Positions 47,820 to 56,331 of a stretch of 64,000 bases of DNA are shown piece after piece. A model generated the notes under the pieces. It was not told the DNA's origin. It did not search any database and saw nothing but the letters and a program-made list of their open reading frames with translations. Source of the DNA: Candidatus Saganbacteria bacterium. Its GTDB lineage: Bacteria; Margulisbacteria; WOR-1; O2-12-FULL-45-9. Within the stretch, counting starts at the first letter, position 1. Every line of letters starts with the position of its first letter. The stretch lies in contig JAFGDE010000015.1 of assembly GCA_016932255.1 (NCBI GenBank), positions 117,422-181,421 on the forward strand, in the 5' to 3' direction. The position numbers were made by a program, and so were the translations under genes.

Positions 47820-49096
47820 CACAACTGGATATCAATGAGATAAAAAAGATCATTCCACACCGCTACCCTTTCCTGCTGATCGACAAAGTGATCGAGCTTG
47901 AGGAAGGCAAGCGGGCGGTCGCGATCAAGAACGTGACCATCAATGAACCTTTTTTTCAAGGGCACTTCCCGGGCCACCCCATCATGCCCGGCGTGCTTAT
48001 TTGTGAAGCCATCGCCCAGACCGGCGTTGTTATGGCACTGCGCCAGATCAATGCCAGCGGCAAGATTGTCTATTTCGCCGGGATCGACAATGTCCGCTTC
48101 CGCCGGCCTGTTCTGCCGGGAGACCAGCTCAGATTCGAGGTCGAGGCCACCTGGGTCAGAGGCCCGCTGGGCAAGATGCACGGCAAAGCCCTGGTCGACG
48201 GCGAACTGGCAGTGGAAGGCGACTTTACTTTTTCCATGGTCAACGCTACTTCTGTCTCCTCGAACGTCCACCCAACCGCCACCGTTCATCCGTCGGCAAA
48301 GCTGGGCAAGAACGTTGAGATCGGCGCCTATGCGGTCGTCGGCCCCGATGTTAGCCTCGGTGACGGTACATTAATCGGCCCCTACTGCAACATCAACCGC
48401 TGGACGACCATTGGCAAGAACAACACGATTCATCAGGGCGTATCCATCGCCGCCCCGCCTCAGGATATTAAATATAATAACGAAAAAGGCCAGGTCATTA
48501 TCGGCGACAAGAACGTCATTCGCGAATTTGTGACTATCCATCTGCCTTCCGGCGAAGGCAACACGACCGAGATCGGCGATGAGAACTTCATCATGGTCCA
48601 TGCCCACATCCCGCACAACTGCAAGATCGGCAATCAAGTTGTGATCGGCGGCTATGTCGGCCTGGCCGGCTACACTGAGATCGGCGACCAGGTGGTTATT
48701 GGCGGTCTGGCCGGGATACACCAGTTCGTTAGGATCGGCCGCCTGACCATGGTCGGCGCCCAGTCAAAGGTCTTAAAGGACGTGCCGCCGTTCATGATCG
48801 TCGACGGCAATCCCGCGCAGATCAGGGGAGTTAACAGCATCGGCATGTCACGCCGCGGTGTTTCCAATGAAGCGGCCTCAGAGATCAAGAAAGCTTTCAA
48901 GATCATCTATGATTCCGGCACTAATACTTCCGACGCAGCCGCCGAGATCAGGAAAAAGCTCAAGCCTTTGCCGGAGATCGAACAGATCATTGCTTTTCTT
49001 GAAGAAGAAAGCAAGCGCGGTATCTTTAAGAAGACCGCGGTCGAAGTGGAGGCAGACGAGCTGATCTTTCCGGACATACCGGAGCTGGGGATATGA
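47816..49096 (+). CDS. fabZ-lpxA: Fused FabZ-LpxA: 3-hydroxyacyl-ACP dehydratase and UDP-GlcNAc acyltransferase
   Basis: One 426-residue frame contains two complete enzymes. Residues 1-142 are FabZ, with HRYPFLLID and [13 protein letters not shown] (catalytic His50, Glu64 in CEAIAQTG). Residues ~148-415 are LpxA, a left-handed beta-helix of hexapeptide repeats with catalytic His267 (VHAHIPHNC), [13 protein letters not shown] and the C-terminal helical domain. Both use 3-hydroxyacyl-ACP: FabZ sends it to phospholipids and LpxA to lipid A. The fusion therefore places both enzymes at one branch point. It overlaps lpxC and lpxB by 4 bp each. Confidence 0.95.
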   Translation: MTQLDINEIKKIIPHRYPFLLIDKVIELEEGKRAVAIKNVTINEPFFQGHFPGHPIMPGVLICEAIAQTGVVMALRQINASGKIVYFAGIDNVRFRRPVLPGDQLRFEVEATWVRGPLGKMHGKALVDGELAVEGDFTFSMVNATSVSSNVHPTATVHPSAKLGKNVEIGAYAVVGPDVSLGDGTLIGPYCNINRWTTIGKNNTIHQGVSIAAPPQDIKYNNEKGQVIIGDKNVIREFVTIHLPSGEGNTTEIGDENFIMVHAHIPHNCKIGNQVVIGGYVGLAGYTEIGDQVVIGGLAGIHQFVRIGRLTMVGAQSKVLKDVPPFMIVDGNPAQIRGVNSIGMSRRGVSNEAASEIKKAFKIIYDSGTNTSDAAAEIRKKLKPLPEIEQIIAFLEEESKRGIFKKTAVEVEADELIFPDIPELGI

Positions 49097-50250
49097 CACA
49101 GCGGACAAGTCTTGAGCGTAATCGAAAGATAATGATCTCCGCCGGAGAGGTTTCCGGCGATGCTCATGGCAGATATCTGGTCAGGGAACTGAAAAAGCTC
49201 GATCCGGATATCTATTTCTTCGGTCTGGGCTCTGAAAAGCTGTTGAGCGAGGGCGTTGACGTTAAATTCGACATCACCAGGCGCGGCTCCATTGGCATTT
49301 TCGAAGCCCTGCCTAATATTGTCCCGATCTACTTCACCTATCGCAAAATGGTCGATTTGCTGAAACAGGAAAGGCCCGACCTTGTTTTGCTGATCGATTC
49401 TCAGGGCATTAACATGCCGCTGGCCCGCGCAGCCAAAAAGCTGGGGATCAAGACCGTCTACTACATTGCTCCGCAGGAATGGCTCTGGGGCACGAAAAAG
49501 GGCATCCACAAGGTCGTCAGCACCATCGATAAGATCATTGCCATATTTGAAAAAGAAAAAGACGTCTATTCCTTGGCCGGCGGCAACGTCTTTTATTGCG
49601 GCCATCCGCTGCTCGATATCGTTAAGCCGGAAAAGGGCCGCGACGAAACAAGAAAGGAATTGCTGGGTAGAACAGACGGGTTAGTCGTGGCTATTTGCCC
49701 GGGCAGCCGCACCCAGGAGATAAAAGGACTGCTGCCTATCCTGCTTAAGGCCGGGGAGTTGATCCAACAGCAATTGCCCGACGCCCGCTTCTTGATCCCG
49801 GCTGCCTCAACCGAGGTGATCAAACGGATCTTTGATCTGATCGGTGACTTCCGGCCCAAGGCTGTCGTTGGAAATACCTATGATATCTTAAACGCCGCTG
49901 ATCTGGCGATCTGTGCTTCCGGCACGATAAATCTGGAAGCATCGATCCTGGGCACCCCGAATATAATGGTCTATAAGTTGAATCCTCTGACCTATTTCGT
50001 CGGAAAATACATCCTGAAGATCGGCGAGAAGCTGCCCTTTTATAGCATGCCCAACATGCTGCTGGAAGAAGCGGTCCTGCCTGAATTGGTCATGGACCAG
50101 GCCGAGCCAAAACGCATTGCGGCTGAAGCGGTGCTGATCCTGAAAAATGCTGCCCGTCAGGAGAAAATGAAACAAGCTTTTGGCAGGCTGAAACAGAAAT
50201 TAGGCGAGCCCGGTGCGATCGCCAGGGCGGCCAAGGCGATCCTTTCTTAA
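49093..50250 (+). CDS. lpxB: Lipid A disaccharide synthase
   Basis: LpxB is a GT-B-type glycosyltransferase that joins UDP-2,3-diacyl-GlcN and lipid X. The 385 residues show the N-terminal motif [20 protein letters not shown], then [31 protein letters not shown], and the [20 protein letters not shown] motif at the donor site. It is the last gene of the vanW-lpxC-fabZ/lpxA-lpxB unit. lpxD, lpxH/I and lpxK are not in the window. Confidence 0.96.
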   Translation: MTQRTSLERNRKIMISAGEVSGDAHGRYLVRELKKLDPDIYFFGLGSEKLLSEGVDVKFDITRRGSIGIFEALPNIVPIYFTYRKMVDLLKQERPDLVLLIDSQGINMPLARAAKKLGIKTVYYIAPQEWLWGTKKGIHKVVSTIDKIIAIFEKEKDVYSLAGGNVFYCGHPLLDIVKPEKGRDETRKELLGRTDGLVVAICPGSRTQEIKGLLPILLKAGELIQQQLPDARFLIPAASTEVIKRIFDLIGDFRPKAVVGNTYDILNAADLAICASGTINLEASILGTPNIMVYKLNPLTYFVGKYILKIGEKLPFYSMPNMLLEEAVLPELVMDQAEPKRIAAEAVLILKNAARQEKMKQAFGRLKQKLGEPGAIARAAKAILS

Positions 50251-51386
50251 TCGACTATCGTCAGCTTGAACTTACCCAGCAGTCTGCCTTCTTCCCTGGC
50301 CACGATCGTGCCGACGTAAATAGCGTTGCCCGCGAGATAGCCCTGGTCAGTTTTGCCGTCCCAGGTGATCTTATTGATACCGGCTGAGCCGCCTTCCTGT
50401 CCGGCGTTCAGGACCCAGTGCTTGATCCGCTGTCCCGAAACCCCGACCAGATAGATCTCGATGTTAGCGTCGGAAGACAGGCCGTACTGGATGGTCACGA
50501 TCTTGTCCTTGGAAATGCTATACGGGCTGGGGTAAGTGATCGGCGCGCCGATCAGGCGGACCGGTCCGCCCATGACCTCAACGGTCGCCAGATAAGTGGT
50601 CATTGCCGGAAGGCCCTGCGTGCCCGCGCTCTGGGCCGTTACCCGGACCAGGTGCGAACCTTCGCTGAGCTTCTCCGTCTCATCATCCAGCGCGTATTCC
50701 AAGGTAAATGATTTTAAGTCGCCGGCAGCCATTGATTTGGCCGTCATATTCGCAGTAGTCAAATCAAGCGCTTTATCCTGAGTCCCCGGATCTATGACGA
50801 TCGAATAGGAGCCGATGTCGCTAGCTATAGCATAAGGCTCTTCAATGCTGATAATTGCCTTGATAAGCGGGTCAGGAGCAACAACGAACGGATTTTTTTC
50901 ATTATAGACTTGTGGTTGATAGAGGCGATTGCCGAACCAGAGCTTGATCAGTGGGGCTGGTTCGCCTCCCGGCGCGATCGGGCCGGCGCCGTAGGCCAGC
51001 ACCAGCTTGGTGTCTAGCACATCATAGCCCAGGCCGGAGATATTGATATCGACCGGATCAGCGCCGTAGCCATCTGCGCCCTGGGCGATCGCAACTTTAT
51101 ATGAATTGCCTGGAACCAGGATATTGGTCATGAAGGGATTGGACACGAACTCGCCGTTCTTGATAAAGGCATAGCCGTATACCGCGGTGATCACATCATC
51201 CTTGCCCTCATAGACAACGACCAGCCTGTCATCAACAGAAATGCTGGGCACCGAGGACGTCGCTTCGCCAAAGATCCAGTAGAACGGAAAGAATGCTCCG
51301 CTCCTGGGCGGCGGCGCAGCAACTTCGGCGCAAGACGCGGCCGCAAATATCAGGGCCAGACCTATGACAAATAACGCTCTTTTCAT
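50247..51386 (-). CDS. Secreted protein with FlgD/type-A-like C-terminal domain
   Basis: The 379-residue protein has a signal peptide (MKRALFVIGLALIFAAAS); a Cys at the end of the hydrophobic run leaves a lipoprotein possible. The body is beta-rich and not recognised. The last ~95 residues match the FlgD-like terminal beta-sandwich also seen in the S8 protease: GAPITYPSPYSISKDKIVTI, IEIYLVGVSGQRIKHW, KITWDGKTDQG, IYVGTIVAREEGRLLGKFKL. It is the last gene of the minus-strand secreted-protein cluster, and its end overlaps that of lpxB by 4 bp. Confidence 0.75.
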   Translation of the reverse strand: MKRALFVIGLALIFAAASCAEVAAPPPRSGAFFPFYWIFGEATSSVPSISVDDRLVVVYEGKDDVITAVYGYAFIKNGEFVSNPFMTNILVPGNSYKVAIAQGADGYGADPVDINISGLGYDVLDTKLVLAYGAGPIAPGGEPAPLIKLWFGNRLYQPQVYNEKNPFVVAPDPLIKAIISIEEPYAIASDIGSYSIVIDPGTQDKALDLTTANMTAKSMAAGDLKSFTLEYALDDETEKLSEGSHLVRVTAQSAGTQGLPAMTTYLATVEVMGGPVRLIGAPITYPSPYSISKDKIVTIQYGLSSDANIEIYLVGVSGQRIKHWVLNAGQEGGSAGINKITWDGKTDQGYLAGNAIYVGTIVAREEGRLLGKFKLTIVD

Positions 51387-51390
51387 GATC

Positions 51391-52527
51391 TTAGTTATAA
51401 TTCTTCAGTTTCAGGGATTTATTCCCGGTGACCGAGACCTGATAGCCCATAGCCCGCGAGAGATTGATATTTTCCGGATTCTCTTCCGTATTGACCTTGT
51501 TTAAAACGGTCGCATCCTGGTCAAAAGTAAAGCCGACTTCTTTCTGCTGGGCAGCATCCCAGAAGCCGCAAGTGGCGACATAGCCCTCACCGGTAGCGTT
51601 GATCGCCGTGACCAGATCCCTGATTGTAAAGATCTGCGTGCCGCCGGCGTCATAAACGGTCGAGAACGGGATGCCAAAATTATTAATACCCATGCCGCCT
51701 TCTATCTTATTCAAGGTGATCGTTATTTCGTCCGTGGTAATGGTGCCCCCACCCAGGGTGTCATAGGGTTTTTCCGGGCCTTCGGTCGATCCCCACCAGT
51801 TATTTGCTACAGCTTTAAAAACATAGTGACCGGTCTGGGCATCGCTTAAGGTCTTGCTGCTGCCCACATTGGTAAATGTTTGGACGCTGCTGTCAGGAAA
51901 AGTAACGATCAGATCATAAGAGGTGACTTCTCTGAGCCCCTCAGACCCGCTGCCCGGGTTGATGTGAACAACAAGCTCCGCCTCAAGGCTGTTCCCCACC
52001 CTATTCAGCGCTTCATCGATATTGCCGATGCTGGGCGCGTAAGGTTTTTGGCACTGGTATTCGGTCTTTAATTCGCTGATCCACTTGTCGTTAGGAGTGG
52101 CCGTTCCGCTGGAAGCGTTATCGTCCGTTTTGCCGTAATATGAGCTCGGGTTAGCGGTTGTTGGACAAACTGTCCCTTTCCAAACCCTGATGTATACTTT
52201 AGTGCCATTAAATCCTGAACCAAGGCAATCATATTGATATTTATATGTCTTGCCGCCTTCGACGATCGTGATCGAGCTATATGCCACGCCGGCCGCTGCG
52301 CCGATAGGTGAACCGACCTGGTTGGGAGCAGGCAAACTGCCTTTATAAAGCTGAAGTTTGGGACCGCCGTCAGCACCACCATCATGATAATCGGTCACCG
52401 GAGTGATATTACCCCCATCCTTATCCTTGATCGCGTCCTGCGTGAAGTACACGTACAGTCCCGCTGCAAAGACAGACTGGCTTAAGATCAGCACCCCCAG
52501 GAACAGCAAAAATATTTTTCTTAACAT
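51391..52527 (-). CDS. Secreted protein of unknown function, 378 residues
   Basis: The signal peptide is MLRKIFLLFLGVLILSQSVFA. The mature part is Gly/Thr/Asn-rich and beta-rich, with a fibronectin-III-like middle region (PYAPSIGNIDEALNRVGNSL through TSYDLIVTFPDSSVQTF). Four cysteines fall in the N-terminal half. There is no FlgD-like end domain; the C-terminus is SVTGNKSLKLKNYN. It sits 4 nt upstream of the FlgD-tailed gene in transcription order, so the two are made together. Confidence 0.65.
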   Translation of the reverse strand: MLRKIFLLFLGVLILSQSVFAAGLYVYFTQDAIKDKDGGNITPVTDYHDGGADGGPKLQLYKGSLPAPNQVGSPIGAAAGVAYSSITIVEGGKTYKYQYDCLGSGFNGTKVYIRVWKGTVCPTTANPSSYYGKTDDNASSGTATPNDKWISELKTEYQCQKPYAPSIGNIDEALNRVGNSLEAELVVHINPGSGSEGLREVTSYDLIVTFPDSSVQTFTNVGSSKTLSDAQTGHYVFKAVANNWWGSTEGPEKPYDTLGGGTITTDEITITLNKIEGGMGINNFGIPFSTVYDAGGTQIFTIRDLVTAINATGEGYVATCGFWDAAQQKEVGFTFDQDATVLNKVNTEENPENINLSRAMGYQVSVTGNKSLKLKNYN

Positions 52528-52541
52528 TTCTTATTTCCCCC

Positions 52542-53690
52542 TTATGGAAAAGCTATGGTCCAGATCGTTCCGGTTTGCGGCTGGTAATATCTCGGTTCCG
52601 CCAATTCAAGTTTGTTAATGTCGACGACTCCTGCAGCAACGGTCCAGGAGGAGGTGCTGCCGTTATAAGTGCCGCCGTCATAATATTGCTTATGGGTCGC
52701 GTCCACGAAAACGATCCAGCGCAGCAGCTTTGAACTATCCTCAGGAATAACGCCCATATCTTCAAGCAGGGCAACTTTTGGATACGGGAAGCCGATCAAA
52801 TTGTATTTCTTCCCAAGCAGCTGGCGCGCGGCAGACGGATCAATCGTCCCGAATCTCCCGGTCAGCGCCACATCTTTTTCGTCCGCCGTTGCCATAAGCA
52901 AAAATCCCTCGCCGATCCGCATAATATTATCCGCGTTCCAATCCCCGCCGCTATATGTCCCTCCCTCATAGGCCTCGCCGTTCCACCACAAATACTTTGC
53001 GGAATCGCCCAGCTGATCGCCGATCAGGGCTTTCAAAGAATAATTGTCTTCCTGGAAAGGCAGGGAAGCAAAGACATACAGACCTTTGGGACAGTTGACC
53101 TCAACTTTACCCACGGTGATCGAATTATTTTCATCATTGAACATGTCAGGATTGACCAGCGGCTCCGGCAGGATGCGTATATAATGATTATTCCCGTCAT
53201 GAGCCGCATTCACAAATGTTTCTTCTGTTGTGCCGGCAGGGATCACGCCGCTCATCACGCCAAAGGTAGTGGTATCATACTGCTGCCCCGGCGCAGAGGA
53301 AATAGCCACCCGCACAGCGGTCGGCCCCAGGGCATCATATCCCCAGGTCACTTTAAGGTCCTCGCCCACTCTCACAATCTTCGTATTCCTGATCCTGCCG
53401 GTGTCCACAAGCTCAACTCCCGGCGGGACATAAACGCCTTCACCGCTGCCTGTAAGATAGCCCAGCCCGACTTCGATCGTTGTGGTACCGTCGGTATATG
53501 GTGAGCCAAAGGGGGAACCTTTGACATCCTGAAGATTTGTGCTGCCGTCCGTCATGTTGGTCGAACAGCCGGAATTAGGCAGTATGTTGATCGTGGTTAC
53601 TCCGTCGCTAAAAACCATAGCCGCAGCCGAGGAAACCATCCCCAGCGCCAGGGCTAAGCCTATTAACGCTATGCTAAAACGCTTTGACAT
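52542..53690 (-). CDS. Secreted protein of unknown function, 382 residues
   Basis: The signal peptide is MSKRFSIALIGLALALGMVSSAAA. The mature part opens with two similar segments around VFSDGVTTINILPNSGCS and YTDGTTTIEVGLGYLTGSG. Later parts hold two related aromatic stretches, YLWWNGEAYEGGTYSGGDW and KQYYDGGTYNGSTSSW, so the protein is internally repetitive. There is no recognised family or catalytic motif. It lies 14 nt before the next gene of the cluster. Confidence 0.65.
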   Translation of the reverse strand: MSKRFSIALIGLALALGMVSSAAAMVFSDGVTTINILPNSGCSTNMTDGSTNLQDVKGSPFGSPYTDGTTTIEVGLGYLTGSGEGVYVPPGVELVDTGRIRNTKIVRVGEDLKVTWGYDALGPTAVRVAISSAPGQQYDTTTFGVMSGVIPAGTTEETFVNAAHDGNNHYIRILPEPLVNPDMFNDENNSITVGKVEVNCPKGLYVFASLPFQEDNYSLKALIGDQLGDSAKYLWWNGEAYEGGTYSGGDWNADNIMRIGEGFLLMATADEKDVALTGRFGTIDPSAARQLLGKKYNLIGFPYPKVALLEDMGVIPEDSSKLLRWIVFVDATHKQYYDGGTYNGSTSSWTVAAGVVDINKLELAEPRYYQPQTGTIWTIAFP

Positions 53691-53702
53691 TTACATTCTT
53701 TG

Positions 53703-56201
53703 CTATTTTGTTTCCAGGACCTTTATCCGGGCCTCAAGCTCGTCGTTCTTGGCCTTAAGCTCTTTAACCACTTCCAAGAGATAAAGGGAAACCTTATCAT
53801 ATTTAACCGCGTCCGGCCGGCCCTGCTGGTCGTAGATGACCAGGTTTTTCAGGCCTGCCTCCTCCAGTTCCTCCGCAATGTATCCAAAATCCTTATCCCC
53901 GCTTTCTTTCCATTCAAAGGACCTGGGTTCAGCCTTGAGAATGAGATCGAAGTTCTCGGCCAGCGGCTGGATGTTCTTTTTATATCTTCTGGATGAGGCC
54001 ATATATCCTACCTTGTCTGTTCCTGAATTATAGGTTAAATAATATGTCCCGCTCCCAATTGACTGGGGATAAACCGTACCAATATGCAATTCTCCATCCA
54101 CGTCTAAGTCATCGCCGACATCCAGATCTCGGTTGATTTTTACATTGCCGGTAGAACCAATCGAAAATCGCTCCTGCCCGGCTGTATCGTCATAAATGCG
54201 GAAATTAGTGTTCGCCGCTATCCCGCCGCTGCCGGCAAGGATCCTCCAGACCCGGTCAGTCCCTGTATAGGTGGTCTTAAGCTGCAATTCCGTGCTCTGG
54301 TCATCGCCGCCGGTATTTAGCCGGATCGCGGCGTTCTCCCCCTGGATCTCAAGCTTATGAGTGGGGACCAGTGCGCCGATGCCAACGTTGCCGTTCGGCG
54401 CAAGTGCCATAAAAATCGGCATCCCCAGATAGATCCCTTTGTCCAATTCCTTGTTTTGAATGAAAAGCGAGCCGGAGCTGCTGATGGCGATCGACGAGCC
54501 ATCGGTATCTCCAAACCCTGTCTCGCCATTGGTCAGTCTTATGGCGCAGGTCTCTGCTACCGGATTATGAATATGCAGATTTTCCATGGGATCGGTTGTC
54601 CCCAAACCTACACGGCCGCCTTCCCTGATACACAGCTTTGATCGCATCAGACTCCCGGTTACTTCATAAATATTGAAGTCCATGCTAGTGCTTGAACTAT
54701 TGCCCACTCCGATGGTCCAGGGGTTGCCTGAGTCTGTATCCTCAAGCCGCAGATAAGGCATTGCCGAAGAAAGATGGAGCAAGGCATCCGGGCTTGCTGT
54801 CCCCTCCCCTATCGCGACCCTGCCCCCGCCATGTGCCAGGGTAATGCTCCTATCGCTGTAATAATTTAGATGTAGGGCGCTGCCAGCGGTTTCAATATTG
54901 TTGTCATCAAAAAGCAAGGCGTGGGTGGTGGATTTGATCGACAGCGCACCGTTGGAATCCACGGTTATCGGAGAGCTCAAAGATTTATTAGATATAAGAA
55001 CCCCATTGCCGCCCTGAAAATAACCCGAGTAGGCGCCTGCGGCGCCGTAACCATGCACGCCGTATTCATTGCCTGCGCCAAAAACACCGACATCGGAAAC
55101 AACCGTTATAGTCCCCGGGATCATGCCGCCCTTGACACCCCATTTATCACCCAGTCCCACAACACCAGTGGCTGTGCTGCCGCCATAACATTCACCAAGA
55201 ATGCCTGTTGCTGTCCCGGCCGCGTTGACGTGGAGCATTGCCTTTATATCCATTGGATTGGTAGAGCCGACATTAATGCCGGTCTTGTTGCCAATAAAGC
55301 TCAAGGAATCGGTCGCGCCGTTGACATACAGGCTATACGCATGATCGCTCCAGCCCATGACCCCGATCTTTTTACCGCCTGCCATATTATCCTTATATCC
55401 TAAATAACCGTAAGTGTGGCCATCTACCACTTGCCCATAAGCACCGGCATCGATATCGGTCAGAGGCAGCACCGTCGTCTCAAATTTTCTTGGATTATGA
55501 GCTCCCAGGGCGCCGCGAGTATATTGATTTGCTTCCTGTACCCCGACAACAGCAGTACGCCCTTTACTGTAAACACCATCGCCTGTTGTTGGCTCGACCG
55601 CCAGCTTGGCTGTCCAGGCGGGAGAGTCTGTTCCCACATAAACATTCCCCGCCGTGTAGTTGATATCACCGCTGGGGGCGGCGTTCCAGGTGCCCGGCGA
55701 AGAAACAGCTGCCCAGTTGGTCCCATCCCATTTCATGAACATTTCCGTGCTTTTATCAAATATCACCGTGCCGACCGTTCTAGCGGCCGCAGCGCCGGAC
55801 TCTGCCGCGACCAGGCTTTTTGCGGTTACTGCGTAAGGCACTGCGGTCAGCCGCTGGGGCGGTCCAAGCGTTATCCAGGTGGCAGTATCAACGTCATAAT
55901 ATTCGATCCCAATAAAATACTCTTCGTCATATAATGGCTGGTATGTTGCCGTCCCAAAATGTATCACAATATCGAAAGCGCCGTTTTGGTCGGTGTTTGT
56001 CGTGTAGCCCAGCGTTGTTGCCAGCGGCACTAAACTTATGTCATAGGTCGTGAACCTCAACTGCACTGAACTACTGGCAACAGGCATCCCGCCTTTTGTT
56101 ATCCTCCCTTGCAATGATAGATATTGCGGTATCTCTCCGCTTGCCATCATCCCTCCGATAAAACAAACTCCTAAAACGATCAACAGGATTTTCTTTAACA
56201 T
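53703..56201 (-). CDS. Secreted fibre-like protein with C-terminal S74 chaperone domain
   Basis: The 832-residue protein has a signal peptide (MLKKILLIVLGVCFIGGMM) and an N-terminal domain (IPQYLSLQGRITKGGMPVAS) often seen in bacterial fibre proteins. A long repetitive body is rich in Gly-Ile-Gly, with many GxVGIG-type turns (GRVGLGTTDPMENLHIH, GNVGIGALVPTHKLEIQ). It ends in a peptidase S74 intramolecular chaperone: SSRRYKKNIQPL, KDFGYIAEELEEAGL, then a coiled coil. In phage tail fibres this domain trimerises the fibre and then cuts itself off. A cell-surface trimer is likely. Confidence 0.88.
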   Translation of the reverse strand: MLKKILLIVLGVCFIGGMMASGEIPQYLSLQGRITKGGMPVASSSVQLRFTTYDISLVPLATTLGYTTNTDQNGAFDIVIHFGTATYQPLYDEEYFIGIEYYDVDTATWITLGPPQRLTAVPYAVTAKSLVAAESGAAAARTVGTVIFDKSTEMFMKWDGTNWAAVSSPGTWNAAPSGDINYTAGNVYVGTDSPAWTAKLAVEPTTGDGVYSKGRTAVVGVQEANQYTRGALGAHNPRKFETTVLPLTDIDAGAYGQVVDGHTYGYLGYKDNMAGGKKIGVMGWSDHAYSLYVNGATDSLSFIGNKTGINVGSTNPMDIKAMLHVNAAGTATGILGECYGGSTATGVVGLGDKWGVKGGMIPGTITVVSDVGVFGAGNEYGVHGYGAAGAYSGYFQGGNGVLISNKSLSSPITVDSNGALSIKSTTHALLFDDNNIETAGSALHLNYYSDRSITLAHGGGRVAIGEGTASPDALLHLSSAMPYLRLEDTDSGNPWTIGVGNSSSTSMDFNIYEVTGSLMRSKLCIREGGRVGLGTTDPMENLHIHNPVAETCAIRLTNGETGFGDTDGSSIAISSSGSLFIQNKELDKGIYLGMPIFMALAPNGNVGIGALVPTHKLEIQGENAAIRLNTGGDDQSTELQLKTTYTGTDRVWRILAGSGGIAANTNFRIYDDTAGQERFSIGSTGNVKINRDLDVGDDLDVDGELHIGTVYPQSIGSGTYYLTYNSGTDKVGYMASSRRYKKNIQPLAENFDLILKAEPRSFEWKESGDKDFGYIAEELEEAGLKNLVIYDQQGRPDAVKYDKVSLYLLEVVKELKAKNDELEARIKVLETK

Positions 56202-56218
56202 TTCAATTTCCCCCTTAT

Positions 56219-56331
56219 ATAACGCAGAATAAAGAACTCAAAATGCCGAATTTATGTCATATTATTATAGCGTCCCGAGCCTCGGCGAGGGACACCAACA
56301 TTCTTCATTCCGCATTCTGCATTCTTAATTC
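56219..56331. repeat. Inverted repeat with gaatgc-type words and a central cgtccc stem
   Basis: The left arm (56219-56252) reads acgcagaataaagaactc then aaaatgccgaat. The right arm (56300-56331) reads attcttcattccgcattc then tgcattcttaattc. In the middle TCCCGAGCCTCGGCGAGGGA is itself a stem. It separates the SLH-barrel gene from the fibre gene. Confidence 0.6.
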
